Shown: piece by piece, positions 25,169-34,593 of the stretch
Numbering within the stretch: the stretch's first letter is position 1
Layout: every line of letters starts with the position of its first letter
Source: Roseivivax isoporae LMG 25204
GTDB taxonomy: Bacteria > Pseudomonadota > Alphaproteobacteria > Rhodobacterales > Rhodobacteraceae
Length of the DNA stretch: 64,000 bases
Assembly (NCBI RefSeq): GCF_000521865.1
Contig: NZ_JAME01000023.1
Span: forward strand, 1 to 64,000
Direction of reading: 5' to 3'
The notes under the pieces: generated by a model
What the model was told of the DNA's origin: nothing
Database searches by the model: none
What the model saw: the letters and a program-made list of their open reading frames with translations, nothing else
Translations under genes and position numbers: made by a program

Positions 25169-25672
25169 ATGAAGCGGGCGGTCGACGCGGTGCTGCGCAC
25201 CACGGTCATCGCGATCTTCGCGGTCCTCGTGGTCTGCGTGTGCTGGCAGGTGGTCAGCCGCTACGTGCTGGGCACGCCGAGCGTCCTGACCGACGAGATC
25301 GCGCGCTTTCTGTTCATGTGGCTCGCGCTCATCGGCGGGGCCTACACCTTCGGCGCGAGGCGCCACCTCGCCATCGACCTGCTGACCTCCGGTCTGACCG
25401 GCCGCAAGCAGCTCGCCTCCGAGGCGGCGGTGCTGGTCGTCGTCATCGCCTTCGCCCTCGTGGTGATGGTCTGGGGCGGCGGGACGCTTGTCGCGCGGAC
25501 CTTCGCCTCGGGGCAGGTCACGCCGGCGCTGCGCATCTCGATGGGATGGGTCTACGCCGCGATCCCCTTCGCGGGCATCGTCATCAGCTATTTCTGCCTG
25601 CTCTTCTTCGCCGACATCGCCCGGGGCCGGATGCCCTCGGCCGAAGGCGACGTCGAGCTGCCGCTCGAGTGA
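25169..25672 (+). CDS. TRAP transporter small permease DctQ
   Basis: 167-residue small membrane subunit with four predicted membrane segments (about residues 10-30, 45-62, 85-108 and 125-150). WQVVSRYVLG and the following TDEIARFLFMWLALIGGAY are conserved DctQ signatures. The ATG follows GGGAGGTGCGCC. It is the first gene of the plus arm, about 100 bases after the operator, and 10 bases before dctM. Confidence 0.93.
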   Translation: MKRAVDAVLRTTVIAIFAVLVVCVCWQVVSRYVLGTPSVLTDEIARFLFMWLALIGGAYTFGARRHLAIDLLTSGLTGRKQLASEAAVLVVVIAFALVVMVWGGGTLVARTFASGQVTPALRISMGWVYAAIPFAGIVISYFCLLFFADIARGRMPSAEGDVELPLE

Positions 25673-25682
25673 GGAGGCACCC

Positions 25683-26987
25683 GTGAACACAGCGATTCTC
25701 GTCCTTTTCGGCTCCTTCGCCGTCTTCATGGCCATGGGCGTGCCCGTGGCCTTCGCGATCGGGTCCGCCGCGACGCTCACCTTCTTCCTCTTCATGGGGT
25801 TCGAGCAGTCGATCTTCATCGTCGCCCAGCAGATGGCCTCGGGGCTCGACAGCTTCACGCTGCTCGCGATCCCGTTCTTCATCCTCGCGGGCAACATCAT
25901 GAACCGCGGCGGCATCGCCATCCGCCTCATCGACTTCGCTAAGGTGCTGGCGGGCCGGCTGCCCGGCGCGCTCGCCCACTGCAACGTCATCGCCAACATG
26001 CTCTTCGGCTCGATCTCGGGCTCCGCGGTCGCCTCGGCCGCGGCGGTGGGCGGCGTCATGGCGCCGCTGCAGGAACGCGAGGGGTACGACCGCAGCTTCT
26101 CGGCCGCGGTCAACATCGCGTCGAGTCCCACCGGCCTGCTGATCCCGCCCTCGGCGACGCTGATCGTCTACTCGCTCATCACCGGCGGAACCTCGATCGC
26201 CGCGCTCTTCGTGGCGGGCTACCTGCCGGGGCTCCTGATGGGGCTCGGGCTGATGCTGGTCGCGGGCATCATCGCCAAGCGGCGCGGCTACCCTGTCTCG
26301 CCCCGGCCGAGCTGGAGCGTGGTCTGGCGCGCGGGCCGCGACGCGGTCCTGCCGCTCGGCCTCATCGTGGTCATCATGGGCGGCATCATCACGGGCATCT
26401 TCACCGCGACCGAGGCATCGGCCGCCGCCGTGGTCTACGCGCTCGTCCTCGCGCTCGTGTGGTACCGCGAGATCGGGCTGCGCGACCTGCCTAAGATCCT
26501 CATGGAAAGCGCGGTCACCACCTCGGTCGTGCTGCTGATGATCGGGGCGTCCATCGCGATGAGCCGCGCCATGGCGTTCGGCATGATCCCGAACACGATC
26601 TCGGACGTGCTCCTGAACATCTCCGAGAACCCGCTGGCGATCCTGCTCGCCATCAACATCACGCTGCTGCTGATCGGCACGTTCATGGACATGACGCCGG
26701 CGCTGCTGATCTTCACGCCGATCTTCCTGCCGGTGGTGGGCGATCTGGGCATGGACCCGGTGCATTTCGGCATCGTGATGACCTTCAACCTCTGCATCGG
26801 CATCTGCACGCCGCCGGTGGGATCGGCGCTCTTCGTCGGCTGCTCGGTCGGCGGCACCTCGATCGCCGAGGTCATCCGACCGCTCCTGCCGCTCTACGCC
26901 GTGCTCGTGACGCTGCTCATGGTCGTGACCTACGTGCCCGAGATCAGCCTCTTCCTGCCGCGCGTGCTCCTGGGATACGGACAATGA
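25683..26987 (+). CDS. TRAP transporter large permease DctM
   Basis: 434-residue ion-coupled permease with about 12 hydrophobic segments. Family segments are FILAGNIMNRGGIA, FGSISGSAVASAAAVGGVM and SSPTGLLIPPS near residues 145-160. The GTG start at 25683 follows GAGGAGG at eight bases. The stop overlaps the GH31 start as ATGA, linking transport directly to glycoside hydrolysis. Confidence 0.94.
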   Translation: MNTAILVLFGSFAVFMAMGVPVAFAIGSAATLTFFLFMGFEQSIFIVAQQMASGLDSFTLLAIPFFILAGNIMNRGGIAIRLIDFAKVLAGRLPGALAHCNVIANMLFGSISGSAVASAAAVGGVMAPLQEREGYDRSFSAAVNIASSPTGLLIPPSATLIVYSLITGGTSIAALFVAGYLPGLLMGLGLMLVAGIIAKRRGYPVSPRPSWSVVWRAGRDAVLPLGLIVVIMGGIITGIFTATEASAAAVVYALVLALVWYREIGLRDLPKILMESAVTTSVVLLMIGASIAMSRAMAFGMIPNTISDVLLNISENPLAILLAINITLLLIGTFMDMTPALLIFTPIFLPVVGDLGMDPVHFGIVMTFNLCIGICTPPVGSALFVGCSVGGTSIAEVIRPLLPLYAVLVTLLMVVTYVPEISLFLPRVLLGYGQ

Positions 26988-29347
26988 AGACACTTCGCCA
27001 CTGGACCGTGACCGCCCGCCACGCGGCCGGCGCCGACCTCCTGGTCGAGGGGCGCCACATCCTGCGCCTCCGTGCGCTCGGGGAAGACCTGATCCGGGTG
27101 TCGCTGCTCAAGGACGGGGTCTGGCGGCTCGACCGGACGTGGACCATCGCGCCCGGGGGCGAGGTGCCCTGGGAGGGGCGGCACCGCGACGACCTCTCGG
27201 GATTTTCCTGTCCCCCGGTGACCATCCGCGAGGAGGAGGGCGCGCTCGCGCTCGAGACCGCGACCCTGCGGCTCACCGTGGCGCAGCCCCTGCACCTGGC
27301 CTGGGCCGCGCGCGTCGATGGCGCCTGGGTGACCTTCGCCGAGGAACGTCCCACGGGCGGCGTCCTCCTCGGTACCGACGACCACCGGCACGGCCATTTC
27401 CTGCGCCGCCATCCGGGCGAGCGCGTGCACGGTCTGGGCGAGAAGACGGGCGACCTGGAACGGTCCGGGCGCCGGTTCGAGATGCGCAACCTCGACGCCA
27501 TGGGCTACGACGCGGAACGGACCGATCCGCTCTACAAGCACGTGCCCTTCACCATGACGCAGACGCCGGCGGCCGGCGCATGGTCGATCTTCTACGACAA
27601 CCTCGCCTCGTGCTGGTTCGACCTCGGCAACGAACTCGACAACTACCATCTGCCCTACCGGTCCTTCCGGGCCGAGGATGGCGATCTCGACTACTGCGTA
27701 AGGTGGGCGCCGCGGCTCCTCGACCTCGTGAAGGGGCAGGTGCGGCTGACCGGCGGCACGGCCTTCCCGCCGCGCTGGACGCTCGGCTATTCCGGATCGA
27801 CCATGAGCTACACCGACGCGCCCGACGCGCAGGCGCGGCTCGAGAGCTTTCTCGACCGGATCGCCGAACACGACATTCCCTGCGACAGCTTCCAGATGTC
27901 CTCGGGCTACACGTCGATCGGAGCCAAGCGCTACGTGTTCAACTGGAACCGCGAAAAGGTGCCGGACGTCGACGCGATGACGGCAAGGTTCCGCGATGCG
28001 GGCATCCACCTCATCGCCAACATCAAGCCGTGCTTGCTGCAGGATCATCCGCAATACGGGTCGGCGGCCGAGGCCGGTCTCTTCGTGCGCGACAGCGAGG
28101 CGCCGGAGGCTCCCGAACGGTCGAGCTTCTGGGATGACGAGGGCTCGCATCTCGATTTCACCAATCCCGACGCGGTCGCCTGGTGGAAGGACGGCGTGAC
28201 CCGTCAGCTTCTGGCGCACGGCATCGGGTCGACCTGGAACGACAACAACGAATACGAGATCTGGGACCGCAAGGCGGTCTGCGCGGGCTTCGGCACGCCG
28301 GTCGAGGTGGGGCTCCTGCGCCCGCTCATGCCGATCCTGATGACCCGCGCCTCAGAGGAGGCGCAGCGCGCGCACGCGCCCGGACAGCGTCCCTACCTGA
28401 TCTCGCGCTCGGGCGCGCCCGGGCTGCAGCGGCATGCGCAGACCTGGTCGGGCGACAACCGCACCGAGTGGAAGACGCTGCGCTACAACATCCGCACGGG
28501 TCTCGGGATGAGCCTCTCGGGCTTCTACAATATCGGCCACGACGTGGGCGGTTTTGCCGGGCCGCGCCCGGAGCCGGAGCTGTTCGTGCGCTGGGTGCAG
28601 AACGGCATCTTCCACCCGCGCTTCACCATCCATTCCTGGAACGACGACGGCACGGTGAACGAGCCGTGGATGTATCCCGAGGTGCTGCCGCAGATCCGCG
28701 ATGCGCTGGCGCTGCGCTACCGCCTGCTGCCCTACCTCTACACCTGCCTCCGCCAGGCGGTGGCGGAAGGCGAGCCGATGCTGCGCCCGCTCTTCCTCGA
28801 CCATCCCGACGACCCCGCCGCCTGGGAGGAGCGCGACGAGTTCCTGCTGGGCCGCGACCTGCTCGTCGCGAACGTGATCGACAAGGGCGCGACCGCGCGG
28901 CACGTGCGCCTTCCGCGGAACGCGACAGGGTGGTGGGACTTCCACACCGGGACCTGGCACGCGCCGGGCAGCGTGGTCACGCTCGCGGTCGATCTCGGAT
29001 CGATGCCGCTCTTCGTGCGGGCGGGCGCGGTCCTGCCGATGTCCGCGGGTGCCCTGCGCGCCGCCCCCGACGCCGATCAAGGGCGCGAGCTGCACCTCTT
29101 CCCCGCGCCCGAGGGCACGGGCGGCGGGCTCCTCTACGAGGATGACGGCGTGAGCGTCGATCCGGTGTACAGCCTGCTCGACTTCACGCTCGCGGCCGAT
29201 GGCGAGGCGGTGACGCTCGAGTGGCGCCAGCGCGGCGCCGGCGCGCCGGTCCTGCCGACCGCGCGCCTCGTCCTGCCCGCCGGGGAACGCCGGTCCCTGC
29301 GGGTCCGGGGCACAGAGGTCGCATCGGGCGCGGAGGTGACGCTGTGA
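26984..29347 (+). CDS. GH31 family alpha-glycosidase
   Basis: 787-residue cytoplasmic enzyme without a signal peptide. The N-terminal beta-sandwich (about 1-230) is followed by the catalytic barrel and C-terminal beta domains. The nucleophile is Asp420 in TWNDNNEYE and the acid/base is probably Asp491 in WSGDNRTEW. GH31 contains alpha-glucosidases, alpha-xylosidases and sulfoquinovosidases; the exact sugar cannot be read from sequence here. The position between a TRAP importer and uronate genes suggests an alpha-linked oligosaccharide that also carries glucuronate. Confidence 0.9.
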   Translation: MKTLRHWTVTARHAAGADLLVEGRHILRLRALGEDLIRVSLLKDGVWRLDRTWTIAPGGEVPWEGRHRDDLSGFSCPPVTIREEEGALALETATLRLTVAQPLHLAWAARVDGAWVTFAEERPTGGVLLGTDDHRHGHFLRRHPGERVHGLGEKTGDLERSGRRFEMRNLDAMGYDAERTDPLYKHVPFTMTQTPAAGAWSIFYDNLASCWFDLGNELDNYHLPYRSFRAEDGDLDYCVRWAPRLLDLVKGQVRLTGGTAFPPRWTLGYSGSTMSYTDAPDAQARLESFLDRIAEHDIPCDSFQMSSGYTSIGAKRYVFNWNREKVPDVDAMTARFRDAGIHLIANIKPCLLQDHPQYGSAAEAGLFVRDSEAPEAPERSSFWDDEGSHLDFTNPDAVAWWKDGVTRQLLAHGIGSTWNDNNEYEIWDRKAVCAGFGTPVEVGLLRPLMPILMTRASEEAQRAHAPGQRPYLISRSGAPGLQRHAQTWSGDNRTEWKTLRYNIRTGLGMSLSGFYNIGHDVGGFAGPRPEPELFVRWVQNGIFHPRFTIHSWNDDGTVNEPWMYPEVLPQIRDALALRYRLLPYLYTCLRQAVAEGEPMLRPLFLDHPDDPAAWEERDEFLLGRDLLVANVIDKGATARHVRLPRNATGWWDFHTGTWHAPGSVVTLAVDLGSMPLFVRAGAVLPMSAGALRAAPDADQGRELHLFPAPEGTGGGLLYEDDGVSVDPVYSLLDFTLAADGEAVTLEWRQRGAGAPVLPTARLVLPAGERRSLRVRGTEVASGAEVTL

Positions 29348-30747
29348 GCGCAGGCGACGTGACCTTCGAGGCGCCGCGCCACGACCGCGCGGCACTGCGT
29401 CCGAGGATCCTGCACCTGGGCTTCGGCGCGTTCGGCCGCGCGCATCCCATGTGGTTCCTCGACCGCGGGCTCGATGCCGCGGGCGGCGACTGGGGCGTGA
29501 TCGCCGCGCGGCTCAATTCCGGGGCGGACGCGCTCGACGCGCTCGACGCGGCGCAGGGGCGCTACCACGTGGCGGCCGCGGACGAGCAGTCGGCCCGGGT
29601 GCGGCGCATCGACTGCGTGATCGGCACCCGCCATCCCGCGCGGGACGGATCGGACGCGCTGCCCGACCTGATCGCGACGCCGGGCCTCGACGTGATCCTG
29701 CTGACGGTGACCGAGAAGGGCTATTGCCAGAGGGCCGGGCGGCTCGATCCCGACCGCCCCGACGTGGCGGCCGACCTCGCGCGCCAAGGGGAACCCGGCA
29801 CCGCGATCGGCGTGCTGGCCGAAGGGCTGCGACGCCGCCGCGATGCGGACGGCGCGGGCCTGACGATCCTGTCCTGCGACAACATCCCCGGCAACGGTGA
29901 CCTCCTGCGCCGCGTCGTGCGCGATTTCGCCGAACGGGTCGCGCCCGACCTCGCCGAGTGGATCGGCGACAAGGTGGCCTTTCCGAATTCCATGGTCGAC
30001 CGCATCACCCCGGCGCTCGACGCCGATGGCCGCGCGCTCCTGCGCGACGCGGTCGGCGGCGAGGACGCGAACGGGATCGTGACCGAGCCCTTCCACCAGT
30101 GGGTGATCGAGGACCGGTTCGTTGGGCCGCGCCCGCCCTTCGCCGAGGGCGGTGCGGAACTCGTGGCCGACGTGCGGCCCTTCGAGGAGATGAAGCTGCG
30201 CATGCTGAACGGCGCGCACACCTTCCTCGCCCATGCGGGCCGCCTTGCGGGGCACGAGACCGTGGCCGACGCCATCGGCGATCCGGTCCTGCGGGCCGCC
30301 ACGCGTCGCCTTATGATGGACGAGCAGGTGCCGACCCTCGACATGCCCGGGGGCGTCGACCTTGCCGCCTATGCCGACGCGCTCGTCGCGCGGTTCGACA
30401 ACACCCGGCTGCGCCACAGGCTGGACCAGATCGCGCAGGACACGAGCCAGAAGGTGCCGCAGCGCCTGCTGGCGCCCGCCGCCGCGAACGCCGCCGCCGG
30501 GCGCGGCTGGCCGCTGACCGCGCTTGCCATCGCGAGCTGGATCGTCGCGCTGCGCGAGTTGCCCGCTGTGGCCGATCCCCGGCAGGACGACCTGCGTCAG
30601 GCGGCGTCGGGATCCGATCCCGTCGCGTCGGTCCTGTCCCTGCCGGGACTCGCGGACGCGCCCGACGCGCTCCTCGGGCCCGTCACCGACGCCCATGCAA
30701 CCATCGCCGAGCGCGGCATCTCGGCCGCGCTGAAGGAGGCCATGTGA
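29344..30747 (+). CDS. uxuB: Fructuronate reductase (mannitol dehydrogenase family)
   Basis: 467-residue NAD-dependent long-chain dehydrogenase that reduces fructuronate to mannonate. ILHLGFGAFGRAHPMWFLD is the cofactor-binding start, VTEKGYC and SCDNIPGNG are family segments, and FPNSMVDRITPA followed by KLRMLNGAHTFLAH contains the catalytic Lys. GTG 29344 overlaps the GH31 stop, and its stop overlaps the GTG of uxaC. Mannitol or altronate oxidoreductase is the alternative, but uxuA and uxaC next to it favour UxuB. Confidence 0.9.
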   Translation: MSAGDVTFEAPRHDRAALRPRILHLGFGAFGRAHPMWFLDRGLDAAGGDWGVIAARLNSGADALDALDAAQGRYHVAAADEQSARVRRIDCVIGTRHPARDGSDALPDLIATPGLDVILLTVTEKGYCQRAGRLDPDRPDVAADLARQGEPGTAIGVLAEGLRRRRDADGAGLTILSCDNIPGNGDLLRRVVRDFAERVAPDLAEWIGDKVAFPNSMVDRITPALDADGRALLRDAVGGEDANGIVTEPFHQWVIEDRFVGPRPPFAEGGAELVADVRPFEEMKLRMLNGAHTFLAHAGRLAGHETVADAIGDPVLRAATRRLMMDEQVPTLDMPGGVDLAAYADALVARFDNTRLRHRLDQIAQDTSQKVPQRLLAPAAANAAAGRGWPLTALAIASWIVALRELPAVADPRQDDLRQAASGSDPVASVLSLPGLADAPDALLGPVTDAHATIAERGISAALKEAM

Positions 30748-32150
30748 CCCGGTTCCTGAACGACGACTTCCTGCTCGACACGGGCGAGGCGCGGCGGCTC
30801 TTTCACGAGGTGGCCCGCGACCTGCCCATCATCGACTACCACAACCACCTGCCGCCGGCCGAAATCGCCGAGGACCTGCACTGGAGCGAGCTCGGCACGC
30901 TGTGGCTCGGGCACGACCACTACAAGTGGCGGGTGATGCGCTGGGCGGGGATCGAGGAGCGGCTCGTGACCGGCGATGCCGATCCGCGCGACAAGTTCGA
31001 CGCCTTCGCGCGCGCCATGCCGCGCATGATCGGCAACCCTGTGCACCACTGGAGCCACCTCGAGCTCTGGCGCTATTTCGACCTCGACGGGACGGTGCTG
31101 AGCGCCGAGACCGCGGACCGCGTCTGGGACGTGACGCGGGAGCGGCTCGCACAGCCGGATTTCGGGGCGCAGGGACTGCTCACGCGCATGAAGGTCGAGC
31201 TCGTGGGCACGACGGACGACCCGCTCGACACGCTCGAACACCATGCCGCGCTGCGCGGCGCGCCGTGGCGCGTGGTGCCGACCTTCCGGCCCGACCCGGC
31301 AGTCAAGATCGACGCGGCGGGCTTTTCCGACTGGGTGGCGCGGCTCGAGGCGGCGACGCACCCGATCCGCGGCTTCGACGACCTCGTGGGCGCGCTCGAG
31401 ACCCGGCTCGACCACTTCGTGGCCCATGGCTGCCGGGCAGCGGACCACGGCATCGACCGGCTCGACGCGGGGGCGGAGGTGGCGGGGGCCACGCTCGACG
31501 CCGCGCTCGACGCGGCACGGGCAGGGCGCGCGGTCGCGGCGGACGACGCCGCGTCGTGGCGCGCGGCGCTCTTCGTGGCGCTGGGGCGGGCCTATGCGCG
31601 CCGCGGCCTCGTCATGCAGCTGCACGTCAACGCGCTGCGCAACACCCGCACGCGGCTCCTCGACGCCGCGGGGCGGGACGCCGGCGCGGACTCGATCCGC
31701 GACATCGCGGTGGCCGAGCCGCTCAACGCGCTCCTCGACCGGCTCGACCGGACGGAGGAGCTGCCGCGCATGGTGATCTACGGCCTCGATCCGACGCGCA
31801 ACCCGGCCATCGTCACCACCGCCGGCAACTTCCAGGACGGCAGCGTGCCCGGCAAGGTGCAGGCCGGGACGGCATGGTGGTTCAACGACCAGCTCGACGG
31901 GATGGAGGACCAGATCCGCACCCTGTCGCAGATGGGCCTGATCTCGACCTTCCTCGGGATGCTCACCGACAGCCGGTCGTTCCTGTCCTTCCCGCGCCAC
32001 GAATATTTCCGCAGGCTCTTCTGCCGCATCGTCGGACGCTGGCAGGTCGAGGGCCACGTCCCGGACGCGCCCGACATGCTCGACGCGCTCGTCCGCGACG
32101 TCTGCTACCGCAACGCCCGAGACTGGTTCGCGGCGCCCGGGGCGGACTGA
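30744..32150 (+). CDS. uxaC: Glucuronate (uronate) isomerase UxaC
   Basis: Amidohydrolase-superfamily isomerase (468 aa) that converts D-glucuronate to D-fructuronate. LPIIDYHNHLPP is the N-terminal metal-binding HxH, followed by LWLGHDHYKWRVMRWAG. MQLHVNALRN and the AWWFNDQLDGMEDQ and FLGMLTDSRSFLSFPRHEYFRR segments are diagnostic. It ends the plus arm of the glucuronide locus, 12 bases before the convergent GntR gene. Confidence 0.96.
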   Translation: MTRFLNDDFLLDTGEARRLFHEVARDLPIIDYHNHLPPAEIAEDLHWSELGTLWLGHDHYKWRVMRWAGIEERLVTGDADPRDKFDAFARAMPRMIGNPVHHWSHLELWRYFDLDGTVLSAETADRVWDVTRERLAQPDFGAQGLLTRMKVELVGTTDDPLDTLEHHAALRGAPWRVVPTFRPDPAVKIDAAGFSDWVARLEAATHPIRGFDDLVGALETRLDHFVAHGCRAADHGIDRLDAGAEVAGATLDAALDAARAGRAVAADDAASWRAALFVALGRAYARRGLVMQLHVNALRNTRTRLLDAAGRDAGADSIRDIAVAEPLNALLDRLDRTEELPRMVIYGLDPTRNPAIVTTAGNFQDGSVPGKVQAGTAWWFNDQLDGMEDQIRTLSQMGLISTFLGMLTDSRSFLSFPRHEYFRRLFCRIVGRWQVEGHVPDAPDMLDALVRDVCYRNARDWFAAPGAD

Positions 32151-32162
32151 GCCCCGCCGCCC

Positions 32163-32840
32163 TCAGGGCTGCGCCACGCTGCGCAGCTCCTCCTCCGTCT
32201 TGGAATAATGCTCGGTCGTGAGCGCGCAGGCGGTCTCGGCATCGCGCGCGAGCACCGCGTCCGAGATCGCCCGGTGCTCAGCGCCGAGATCGCGGGTGCT
32301 GCGCGCGCTGCCCACGGACACCCGGCGGTACCTCTCGGCCAGCATCTGCAGCCCGTCGCGCACCCGCAAGAGCCATTGCGACCCGCAGGCCGATACCATC
32401 GCCCTGTGGAAGGTCGTGTTGGCTTGCTCCCACGCATCCGTTCCGGGTGACGTTTCGCGGTCGGCCTTGGCCATGAGGTAGCTCGCCGAGACGACACTGC
32501 CCTCCCAGTCGTTGCCGCCCTGCGCGATGGCCAGGCGCAGCGCCTCGCGTTCCACGGCGATTCGCGCCCGCGTGAGGTCGCGGAACTCGTCTGGATCGAG
32601 CGGCGCGACGGTGAACCCGCGGTTGCCCTCGGCGATCACCAGCCCGTCGGCCGACAGACGCTGCAGCGCCTCCCGCAGCGGGCTCGCGCCGATTCCGTAA
32701 AGCTCGCGCAGGCGCTCTATCCGCAGGCGTTCACCGGGTTTTCTGTCGCCGGAGATGATGTCGCGCTTGAGGCGCGACCAGGCGATGTCCGCCAGCGTGG
32801 ACCCCGGCTCGGGTTCAAGAGGCGTCAGAATCGCATCCAT
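32163..32840 (-). CDS. GntR-family (FCD type) regulator of the FAH-ABC unit
   Basis: 225-residue regulator with an N-terminal winged helix (LADIAWSRLKRDIISGD, RIERLRELYGIGASPLREALQRLSADG) and an FCD domain at about residues 85-215 with its helical metal/ligand segments. ATG 32840 gives the standard start; a TTG at 32846 with GGAG five bases upstream is also possible. It is divergent from the FAH gene and probably acts on the inverted TTTATCG sites between them. Confidence 0.9.
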   Translation of the reverse strand: MDAILTPLEPEPGSTLADIAWSRLKRDIISGDRKPGERLRIERLRELYGIGASPLREALQRLSADGLVIAEGNRGFTVAPLDPDEFRDLTRARIAVEREALRLAIAQGGNDWEGSVVSASYLMAKADRETSPGTDAWEQANTTFHRAMVSACGSQWLLRVRDGLQMLAERYRRVSVGSARSTRDLGAEHRAISDAVLARDAETACALTTEHYSKTEEELRSVAQP

Positions 32841-32859
32841 GCTCAACGATGCTCCGGAA

Positions 32860-32920
32860 TTGACAGATCGATCAAGTCGTGCTCAATTTTATCGGTAAAG
32901 GGAGAGATTGTCGATAAAAT
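32860..32920. promoter_or_regulatory. Promoter and paired operator sites ahead of the FAH gene
   Basis: TTGACA at 32860-32865 is a consensus -35 reading rightward, with an AT-rich but imperfect -10 around 32883-32892. ATTTTATCG (32886-32894) and CGATAAAAT (32912-32920) form a perfect nine-base inverted repeat with a 17-base gap. Each arm is also the core of a near-palindrome TTTATCG-N-YAAA-like site. The right arm runs into the ATG of the FAH gene, so a bound GntR dimer would block both promoter and start. Confidence 0.55.
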
Positions 32921-33782
32921 GAAGTACGTGACATTGGAGACGGAGGGGAAGCCCGCGGCCGGGATCCTCGAGGGGGACGAGATCCGCATCTGCGCCGAGG
33001 GCGAGGGGGCGCGAGACGCCGTGATCGACGCCATCGTCGCGGGTGAGCTTGCAGGCTGGGACACCAGGGAGGGACGGCGCGTGCCGCTGTCGGCGGTCCG
33101 GCTTTTGGCGCCGATCCCTCTGCCCCGCGGGGCGATCTACTGCGTGGGCAAGAACTACCACGCGCATGCGGACGAGTTTCACAGCTCCGGTTTCGACAGC
33201 TCGAGCAAGGAGGCCGTGCCGAAGCACCCGGTGATCTTCACCAAGCCGCCGCACAGCGTGGTCGGCCCCGAGACGCCCGTGCGCGGCTCGCTCGACCCCA
33301 CCGGGACGGTCGACTACGAGGGCGAGCTCGGCGTTGTGATCGGCAAGGCGGCGTTCCAGGTGGACAAGGCCAGCGCCTACGACCACGTGCTGGGTTATGT
33401 CATCATTAACGACGTCACATCGCGCGAGCTTCAGCGCCAGCATGGGCAGTGGACCATCGGCAAAGGACTCGACACGTTCTGTCCAATGGGTCCGTGGCTC
33501 GTCAGCGCGGACGAGGCGGGTGATCCCGCGCGGATGGAACTGCGGACCGAGATCAACGGAGAGCTGCGCCAGAAGGCGAGCGTCTCTGACCTCGTCTTCG
33601 ACATCCCGACGCTGATCGAGACCATGAGCCGCACGATGACGCTGCATCCGGGCGACATCATCGCCACGGGCACCGCGGCGGGCGTCGGCATCGGCTTTAC
33701 CCCACCCCGGTACCTCCAGCGCGGTGACGTGATGCGGGTGTCGATCACCGGGCTCGGCGCGCTCGAGAACACGGTCGAATAG
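32919..33782 (+). CDS. Fumarylacetoacetate hydrolase family enzyme
   Basis: 287-residue FAH-fold protein. Metal ligands are visible as YEGELGVVIGK (two Glu) and INDVTSRELQ (Asp). YCVGKNYHAHADE is the typical substrate-loop start, and PGDIIATGTAAGVGIG is the C-terminal signature. The family includes C-C hydrolases, decarboxylases and lyases acting on beta-keto or 2-keto acids. GGGAG lies 14 bases before the ATG, which is long. It is followed after four bases by an ABC importer, so it likely acts on the imported compound. The substrate cannot be named. Confidence 0.9.
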   Translation: MKYVTLETEGKPAAGILEGDEIRICAEGEGARDAVIDAIVAGELAGWDTREGRRVPLSAVRLLAPIPLPRGAIYCVGKNYHAHADEFHSSGFDSSSKEAVPKHPVIFTKPPHSVVGPETPVRGSLDPTGTVDYEGELGVVIGKAAFQVDKASAYDHVLGYVIINDVTSRELQRQHGQWTIGKGLDTFCPMGPWLVSADEAGDPARMELRTEINGELRQKASVSDLVFDIPTLIETMSRTMTLHPGDIIATGTAAGVGIGFTPPRYLQRGDVMRVSITGLGALENTVE

Positions 33783-33786
33783 GCGG

Positions 33787-34593
33787 ATGATGTCGACGCA
33801 TGCGCAAAGTGCCGGCCCGGTAGACGCCGCCCTCGCGGGGCCGGCGGTAATCGCGGCCCGCGACCTGAGAAAGACCTTCGGTGGCGGGTCCGTGGTGGCG
33901 GTGGAGGATGCGAACTTCGAGATCCGGCCGGGTGAGTTCATCTCACTCGTCGGACCCTCGGGTTGCGGCAAGTCCACGCTCCTGCGGATGGTGGCGGGAC
34001 TTCTCGACAGAACGAGCGGCAGCCTGACGGTGCACGACGCGGAGGTGCGCGGGCCGCATCATTCGGTCGCGATGATGTTCCAGAAGCCGACGCTCCTCGA
34101 CTGGCGCACCTCGCTCGAGAACGTGCTGCTGCCGACCGAGATCGCGGGAAGGGTCACCGACGCCGACCGCCACCGCGCCATGGACCTGCTCGAGCTCGCG
34201 GGCCTCCGCGACTTCGCGTTCTCGTTCCCCACGCAACTTTCGGGGGGCATGCAGCAGCGCGTCGCACTGGCACGGCTCCTGCAGACCGGCGCGGACATCC
34301 TTTTGCTCGACGAGCCCTTCGGCGCGCTCGACGAGTTCACGCGCGAACACCTGAACGTCGAACTGATGCGCATCGTGGGAGAGGTCAACGCGACGACGCT
34401 CTTCGTGACGCACAACATCGCCGAGGCGATCTTTCTCGCCGACCGGGTCTTCGTGATGACGCCGCGCCCCGGACGCATCGCGGGCATCGTCGAGGTGCCG
34501 TTCGAGCGGCCGCGCCCGCCGTCGATCCAGCAGGGGGCCGAGTTCAACGCGCTCGTCTCCAGGGTGCGGCAGACCTTCGGGGATCGCGGATGA
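33787..34593 (+). CDS. NitT/TauT-type ABC transporter ATP-binding protein
   Basis: 268-residue ATPase with Walker A GPSGCGKST, Q-loop FQKPTLLDWRT, signature LSGGMQQRVALAR, Walker B ILLLDEPFGALDE and the H-loop VTHNIAEA. FQKPTLLDWRTSLENVLLP is characteristic of the SsuB/TauB/ThiZ group. The first ATG gives MMSTHAQ. It overlaps the first permease gene as ATGA. Confidence 0.94.
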   Translation: MMSTHAQSAGPVDAALAGPAVIAARDLRKTFGGGSVVAVEDANFEIRPGEFISLVGPSGCGKSTLLRMVAGLLDRTSGSLTVHDAEVRGPHHSVAMMFQKPTLLDWRTSLENVLLPTEIAGRVTDADRHRAMDLLELAGLRDFAFSFPTQLSGGMQQRVALARLLQTGADILLLDEPFGALDEFTREHLNVELMRIVGEVNATTLFVTHNIAEAIFLADRVFVMTPRPGRIAGIVEVPFERPRPPSIQQGAEFNALVSRVRQTFGDRG

